The notes under the pieces are model-generated. The model was not told where the DNA came from, did no database searches, and worked only from the letters and a program-made list of their open reading frames with translations. This document shows, one piece after another, positions 60,269 to 64,000 of a stretch of DNA of 64,000 nt. The position numbers and the translations under genes were made by a program. Numbering within the stretch: position 1 is the first letter of the stretch; every line of letters starts with the position of its first letter. Source of the DNA: CAYSCX01 sp964429575 (lineage in GTDB: Bacteria > Desulfobacterota > Binatia > Binatales > Binataceae); assembly GCA_964429575.1 (NCBI GenBank), contig CAYSCX010000013.1, positions 9,860 to 73,859 of the forward strand, in the 5' to 3' direction.

Positions 60269-61534
60269 TCAGCGCGCCATGAACTGCGGGTTGAATGCGC
60301 CCGGCGCGACATTGCCGCTGTTGATTTCTTGCCGAAACGACGGATGCGCTGGTACCAGCGAACGAAACAGCTTTTCGCGGGTCGGCACGTAGAAACTTCC
60401 CGCGAGTTCGAAAAGACTTCCGCCCTCGCGTGACGGCTGCATCTTCCAGAGTGGAATCGCGCTCGCCGTGAGCCCGCTCGAATCATAGAACTCCGCGGCG
60501 AGCCACACGTACACTTCGCTGTCGATGAAGATCACGCTGCGAAGCGATTGGTCGCCGGCCGGCCCCGGCGTCATTTCCAGGATGTAGACATTGCGCGGCT
60601 CGAAGGGTTCTTCGGTAAGTGCGAGTCCGTTGCCGCTGTCGCGAATGCCGGCGGGAACGCTGGCCGCGCTGAGACACGCGAGCAGCGTCGTCGTGCCGAG
60701 CAGACGATATTTGTAGAGTTCCGTTTTCGGCAAGGCGTACGCCCAGAACGGCTGATGACACGATCGGCACTGTTCGTTCGGATACGAGGCGAGATTCACT
60801 GCGGTTCGGCGGACGCGGCGGCTCAACGGATTAAAGCTGTAAAATTCGTCGGGCGTCTCTGGGTTTAGATAGCGAATCCAGATTCCCGCGCCTTCCCCAG
60901 TCACGCCCGAGGCCTGCGCAACCCATTTATTGCAGCGCGCTTTCCACTCGATGCCCTGCGCATTGTCACCGAGCGTGGGGCGCGGATCGACCTCAGTGCG
61001 ATGCGCGAAGCGTAGAAAGTCAAACTGCTCGCACGCGTAGTCGTAGTCCGGTTTCGGAATCACGCGCATCACGTTGGCCGGGTCGGCCGCGTACGCATTG
61101 CTGCTCCACGGCGCGAGCGTGAAATCGTCGGGCATGAACGGGCCCATGTGCCAGTTGTACGCAATCTTGACTGCCGCCTTTGGGTCCGCGACGTCGATTA
61201 GCGGAAATGGCATGCCGGCGATGTAGTTCTGCATGTGATCGTTTTCGTCGAGACGCACTTGCGCCGAATACCGCTCGGTCGCCTGCTTGAAGCCCGTCGA
61301 CCACTCGAGCCGGCGCGCGGGCGACAGTGTCATGCGAAGGCCGTGCGCCAGAGCAAATTTGGCAGCCTCGGGCAGGTGTGTTGAGTAGTCGCTCGCGTTT
61401 TCCGCACCGATCGATGCGCCGGGCTTCAGATCGTGTGCGGTCGTTCCTCCCGGCGGTTGCTCCGCGCGCGACTGCAACGGTGCGGCGAATATGAGTGCAA
61501 AGGACGCTGCGGCGAGACGGAGCCCGGCTGACAT
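60269..61534 (-). CDS. DUF1329-like secreted protein with a CxxCH motif
   Basis: 421 aa with a signal peptide (LRLAAASFALIFAAPLQSRA, residues 5-24). DUF1329 members are periplasmic or outer-membrane-linked and often sit with RND transporters. Family-like stretches include NWHMGPFMPDDFTLAPWSS, and the beta-rich C-terminal half around VYILEMTPGPAGDQ. Unusually, it has NEQCRSCHQPFW, a single CxxCH that could attach heme c in the periplasm. No RND or DUF1302 partner is in the window. The family call is by pattern, so moderate confidence. Confidence 0.6.
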   Translation of the reverse strand: MSAGLRLAAASFALIFAAPLQSRAEQPPGGTTAHDLKPGASIGAENASDYSTHLPEAAKFALAHGLRMTLSPARRLEWSTGFKQATERYSAQVRLDENDHMQNYIAGMPFPLIDVADPKAAVKIAYNWHMGPFMPDDFTLAPWSSNAYAADPANVMRVIPKPDYDYACEQFDFLRFAHRTEVDPRPTLGDNAQGIEWKARCNKWVAQASGVTGEGAGIWIRYLNPETPDEFYSFNPLSRRVRRTAVNLASYPNEQCRSCHQPFWAYALPKTELYKYRLLGTTTLLACLSAASVPAGIRDSGNGLALTEEPFEPRNVYILEMTPGPAGDQSLRSVIFIDSEVYVWLAAEFYDSSGLTASAIPLWKMQPSREGGSLFELAGSFYVPTREKLFRSLVPAHPSFRQEINSGNVAPGAFNPQFMAR

Positions 61535-61570
61535 CGCAACATTGAGAACTACTTGAGCGGCGCGATGATC

Positions 61571-61611
61571 CGCAAATGAAAAGGCCGCGGTCCGATCGGG
61601 CTGCGGCCTTT
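61571..61611 (-). terminator. Rho-independent terminator after the acyl-CoA dehydrogenase gene
   Basis: AAAGGCCGC (61580-61588) and GCGGCCTTT (61603-61611) form a perfect 9-bp stem. Read on the minus strand it is followed by TTCATTTG, a T-rich tail. It begins 21 bp after the stop codon at 61633. Confidence 0.75.
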
Positions 61612-61632
61612 GCTTCCGTGATCGGTGTGCGA

Positions 61633-62763
61633 CTAGTCGAGCAGCGCGCGCGCGACCGCCTCGCGATGAATCGGCGCGTTGCCGAAGTTCGCCTCACCTG
61701 CAAGCGCGCGGCGGTGGTAGAGGTGCATGTCATGCTCCCACGTGAAGCCGATGCCGCCATGGACTTGAATGGCCTCACTGGTGACATTCTTCGCCATGTC
61801 AGATGCGTACGCTTTGGCCATCGGAACGGCTGTGGCGGCCTCGGGGCGCCGCTCATCCACCGTCCAGCACGCGTAATAGGTCAACGAGCGGGCGTTTTCG
61901 ACCGCGACCATCATATCGACGCACTTGTGCTTGACCGCCTGGAACGACCCGATGGGCTTGCCGAATTGCACGCGTGTTTTAGCGTAATCGACCGACATAT
62001 CGAGCGCTTTCTGCGCGGTGCCGACCATCTCTGCCGCGAGCGCCGCGGTCGCAGTGTCGAGCACCTTGCGCAGTATCGGCCATCCCTTGTTCACGCCGCC
62101 AAGCGTGCTCTTCGCATCGACCTTTACGTTTTGGAACTTCACGTGGCAGAGCCGCCGAGTCATATCGACAGTCTTGAGCTGCGTAACCGTCACGCCGGGT
62201 GCGTCGGGCGGCACCAGGAAAATGGTGATGCCGCGCTGACCCTTACCGGTGCGGGCCGCGACCGCCATTCCATTCGCGACGTGCGCATCGGGCACAAAGA
62301 ACTTCTCGCCGCTGAGCGTATAGCCCTTGGCGGTCTTGCGCGCCTTCATCTGGATGCCGTCGGCGTCGTAGCGACCCGATGCCTCCGCGAGCGCGAGCGT
62401 GCCGATGAATTCGCCCCGCGCCATCCGCGGCAGGAGGTCTTTTTTGAGCGCCTCGGAGCCGCCCTCGATCACAAGCGGCGCGGCGAGCAGCGCGGCGGTA
62501 AAGAACGGGCCAGGCACCAACGCTTTGCCGGCCTCCTCGATGACCACCGTCATGTCGAGGAAGCTTCCGCCTTGACCGCCGTATTGTTCGGGAATGAGGA
62601 GCCCGGGCCAGCCCAGATCGACGAGCTTGCGCCAGAACTCCTTGTCGTGAGCGGTTTCGTCCGCCATGCACTTGCGAACGAAAGTGGTGGGGCAATTGTC
62701 TGCCAGGAAGCGCTTGGCCGCATCCCGCAACATTTCCTGTTCTTCAGAGAATCCGAAATCCAA
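61633..62763 (-). CDS. Acyl-CoA dehydrogenase
   Basis: 376 aa, standard length. MDFGFSEEQEMLRDAAKRFL opens the N-terminal helical domain; LIPEQYGGQGGSFLDMTVVI, EKFFVPDAHVANGMAVAART and the C-terminal RVQFGKPIGSFQAVKHKCVD follow. The catalytic Glu motif is QVHGGIGFTWEHDMHLYHRR, with Glu in the right place after GGxGF. It feeds fatty acyl-CoA or related oxidation, with an electron-transfer flavoprotein that is not in the window. Its upstream region holds the second repeat copy. Confidence 0.93.
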   Translation of the reverse strand: MDFGFSEEQEMLRDAAKRFLADNCPTTFVRKCMADETAHDKEFWRKLVDLGWPGLLIPEQYGGQGGSFLDMTVVIEEAGKALVPGPFFTAALLAAPLVIEGGSEALKKDLLPRMARGEFIGTLALAEASGRYDADGIQMKARKTAKGYTLSGEKFFVPDAHVANGMAVAARTGKGQRGITIFLVPPDAPGVTVTQLKTVDMTRRLCHVKFQNVKVDAKSTLGGVNKGWPILRKVLDTATAALAAEMVGTAQKALDMSVDYAKTRVQFGKPIGSFQAVKHKCVDMMVAVENARSLTYYACWTVDERRPEAATAVPMAKAYASDMAKNVTSEAIQVHGGIGFTWEHDMHLYHRRALAGEANFGNAPIHREAVARALLD

Positions 62764-62910
62764 AGTGGCTCTTCCTCCGTGTGTAAGTCGGTGGAATCCG
62801 GCTTGATTTCAGGCTCGAATCCACGTTTCAGGTACCACCAGTCGGCTCGAACGCGCAAGCGCCGCACTGACGCCAGCGGCGCCCGTTTTCGAGGCCGTCG
62901 ATTCGGGAAC

Positions 62911-63069
62911 TAGCAGGCTGTTGAAAAAGGCGTTTTCAACAGCCTGCTCCCTCTCTCGCGTCTCCCCCGGAGGGGGAGAAGATCAGGAAGGCGGACATCT
63001 TTCACGCAGGGTGTTGAGGTCAGAGTCGAGACCGTTTTGGAATTCGAGGCCTTTCTCAACACCCTGCTA
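62911..63069. repeat. Hairpin-rich interspersed repeat, copy B
   Basis: 159 bp, the inverted counterpart of copy A at 16804-16960. Hairpins: AGCAGGCTGTTGAAAA / TTTTCAACAGCCTGCT (62912-62927 with 62933-62948); TCTCCCCC-GGA-GGGGGAGA (62961-62979); CAGGGTGTTGAG / CTCAACACCCTG (63007-63018 with 63055-63066). The ends TAGCAGG...CCTGCTA are mutually inverted. The last CTA is the TAG stop codon of the VOC gene. It carries no ORF and lies between two minus-strand genes. Confidence 0.88.
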
Positions 63070-63447
63070 TGCGGGTTTGAATTGGGTCAATGACAGGGTG
63101 TTTCCGTCTGGATCCTTGAACCACGCCACCTGATGTCCGTCGGGGGTCGTCCAGACGCCCAACTCATCCTGCGGCATGCCTTGGTAGCGCTCGAAGGTGA
63201 TTCCCTTCGACGTCAGGTCTTTCATCGCCTTGCGAATGTCGGGCACGTTCCATCCGAGCACCGTGAACGGCGCAGGCGTCAACTCGCGGACCTTGAAGAC
63301 TCTTACCATCGCGCCATTCGCGTCGAACACCAGCGCAAACGGACTGTCCTCATCAAGGCGCAATCCAAGGACATCTGCGTAGAATGCTTTCGCCTGCTCC
63401 GGCTGCTTTGTGCCGACGAACGCGATCACGTCGTATTTGTTGAGCAT
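63067..63447 (-). CDS. VOC/glyoxalase-fold protein 2
   Basis: 126 aa from ATG 63447 with a purine-rich GGAAG before it; a longer frame from 63549 adds a non-conserved tail. Two VOC-like beta-alpha-beta-beta-beta halves: YDVIAFVGTKQPEQAKAFYA, DVLGLRLDEDSPFALVFDAN and VWTTPDGHQVAWFKDPDGNT. The closing DPDGNTLSLTQF is classic for glyoxalase-like lactoylglutathione-lyase relatives. Substrate unknown. Its stop codon TAG is provided by the edge of repeat copy B. Confidence 0.85.
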   Translation of the reverse strand: MLNKYDVIAFVGTKQPEQAKAFYADVLGLRLDEDSPFALVFDANGAMVRVFKVRELTPAPFTVLGWNVPDIRKAMKDLTSKGITFERYQGMPQDELGVWTTPDGHQVAWFKDPDGNTLSLTQFKPA

Positions 63448-63619
63448 CTTCCGATCCTTCGCGCGAACTCGCTGTGCCGAAGTGACGGGATTCGCATCGA
63501 CGATAATCAAAGTGACATTGGTCGCGCCAGCGACGACGATGCGATGCACGTCTTGCGCGCTTGATTGCGCGGCGCGAGCGTGACTGAATCAACGTCCGCC
63601 GAACAAACGGGGCGCCAAC

Positions 63620-63730
63620 GTGGATGCAAGATCAAGCGCGGCGAAGCACAAGAACACAGTTCGCGAGGAGTTCACGCGCCAGGCCGAAGAGTACGCCGCC
63701 GCTCCGGTCATCCGTGACGATCGGCGACCA
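63620..63730 (+). pseudogene. Truncated N-terminal fragment of a SAM-dependent methyltransferase
   Basis: From GTG 63620 the frame reads MDARSSAAKHKNTVREEFTR and then QAEEYAAAPVIRDDRR. This strongly resembles the first 40 residues of UbiE/Coq5-like methyltransferases (HKxxVREEFTRQAxxYAAAP). After about 63730 it runs into the antisense of the FIST gene and stops within about 25 codons. No SAM-binding motif is present, so it is a remnant. Recognition is by memory of the family start, so moderate confidence. Confidence 0.45.
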
Positions 63731-64000
63731 GCACCAGCACGCCGGAGTATTGCAGCAGCCCGGCGCTGCCGGCGATCGGTCCAATCTCGAAGCCCGTGAA
63801 GAAGCCACCGAGCGGAACCGGCCCCAGGTAGCGACGGATGTACGCGGCGTCGTGGCCGGGAATTTGGTAGAGGCCGGATCCCCGCGACACGCAGTCGAAG
63901 TAGAGCCCGAACGCGGGGGGATTCGCGGTGCTCCCGACCACGCCTTCGAGCATCGACTTCAAGTCCTCACGCGCGCGCTCCCCGTCGCGCAGCGCGAATC
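63708..64000 (-). CDS. FIST-domain (FIST_C) sensory protein, C-terminal part (partial)
   Basis: The frame is open to the right edge, so the N-terminus is missing; a TTG at 63962 is only internal, since ALRDGERAREDLKSMLEGVV reads straight through it. The visible part has the FIST C-domain signature: FGLYFDCVSRGSGLYQIPGH, YLGPVPLGGFFTGFEIGPIA and LLQYSGVLVLVADRHG. FIST proteins are putative small-ligand sensors in signalling systems. Its last codons overlap the methyltransferase remnant on the other strand. Confidence 0.8.
   Translation of the reverse strand, partial: FALRDGERAREDLKSMLEGVVGSTANPPAFGLYFDCVSRGSGLYQIPGHDAAYIRRYLGPVPLGGFFTGFEIGPIAGSAGLLQYSGVLVLVADRHG

Noticed and set aside
62764..62910. 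Possible promoter for the acyl-CoA dehydrogenase
   Set aside because: No -35/-10 pair better than chance could be placed.

Overview
The window is GC-rich, densely coded bacterial chromosome with short intergenic spaces and many 1-8 bp start/stop overlaps. Several features suggest an uncultured Gram-negative lineage. They include the thrS-infC-rpmI-rplT-pheS-pheT-ihfA-merR block, a DUF1329 secreted protein, GPH-family transporters, unlinked acyl-CoA-dehydrogenase, crotonase and thiolase-like genes, and a type III polyketide synthase operon. Candidatus Binatota or a Desulfobacterota-like group would fit, but this is inference; no rRNA is present. A 100-N scaffold gap flanked by an exact 55-bp duplication (57497-57706) shows that this is a draft, probably metagenome-derived, assembly.

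Layout. 1-8.6 kb: the C-terminal part of a membrane protein, probably a glycosyltransferase, then a minus-strand translation block. That block runs tRNA-Val, thrS, infC (predicted ATT start), rpmI, rplT, a hairpin terminator, pheS, pheT, ihfA and a MerR regulator. 8.9-16.8 kb: an AI-2E-type exporter, MgtE, a CCA/poly(A) nucleotidyltransferase, a three-gene BMP-type nucleoside/sugar ABC importer without its binding protein, and a small Cys-rich protein. 16.8-17.0 kb: copy A of a 157-159 bp hairpin-rich repeat; copy B lies inverted at 62.9-63.1 kb. 17-30 kb: housekeeping genes (trmL, dtd, lgt, a TlpA-like thioredoxin, ctpA, a bioD-like gene, xseAB, tlyA, a ROK kinase), a LysM membrane protein, a crotonase and a GPH transporter. 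30-37 kb: an orphan ViaA-like VWA protein with a GNAT, then hrcA-grpE-dnaK-dnaJ. 37-43 kb: a methyltransferase, aroE, pyrE, and a compact type III PKS / ICMT methyltransferase / FAD oxygenase operon likely to make a methylated phenolic or quinone lipid. 43-48 kb: a vitamin B6 operon in the order pdxR-like MocR regulator, pdxS, a group II PLP-dependent decarboxylase, pdxT and a VOC protein. Its promoter carries a palindrome in the -35/-10 spacer and is predicted to give a leaderless mRNA. 48-57 kb: a DUF35 plus thiolase-like pair lacking thiolase catalytic residues, initiator tRNA, a GT-C mannosyltransferase-like protein, 6-phosphogluconate dehydrogenase, an orphan TadG-like protein, and a nitroreductase next to an acyl-CoA-dehydrogenase-fold monooxygenase. 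57-64 kb: an esterase interrupted by the scaffold gap, pdxH, a GPH transporter with an extra C-terminal domain, a DUF1329 protein with a CxxCH motif, an acyl-CoA dehydrogenase, a VOC protein, a methyltransferase remnant and a partial FIST-domain gene.

The most interesting items are the PLP-enzyme gene embedded in the pdxR-pdxS-pdxT operon with its unusual promoter, the type III PKS operon, the paired inverted repeats, and the thiolase-like protein stripped of its catalytic residues. No CRISPR array, complete insertion sequence, prophage or rRNA operon was seen.
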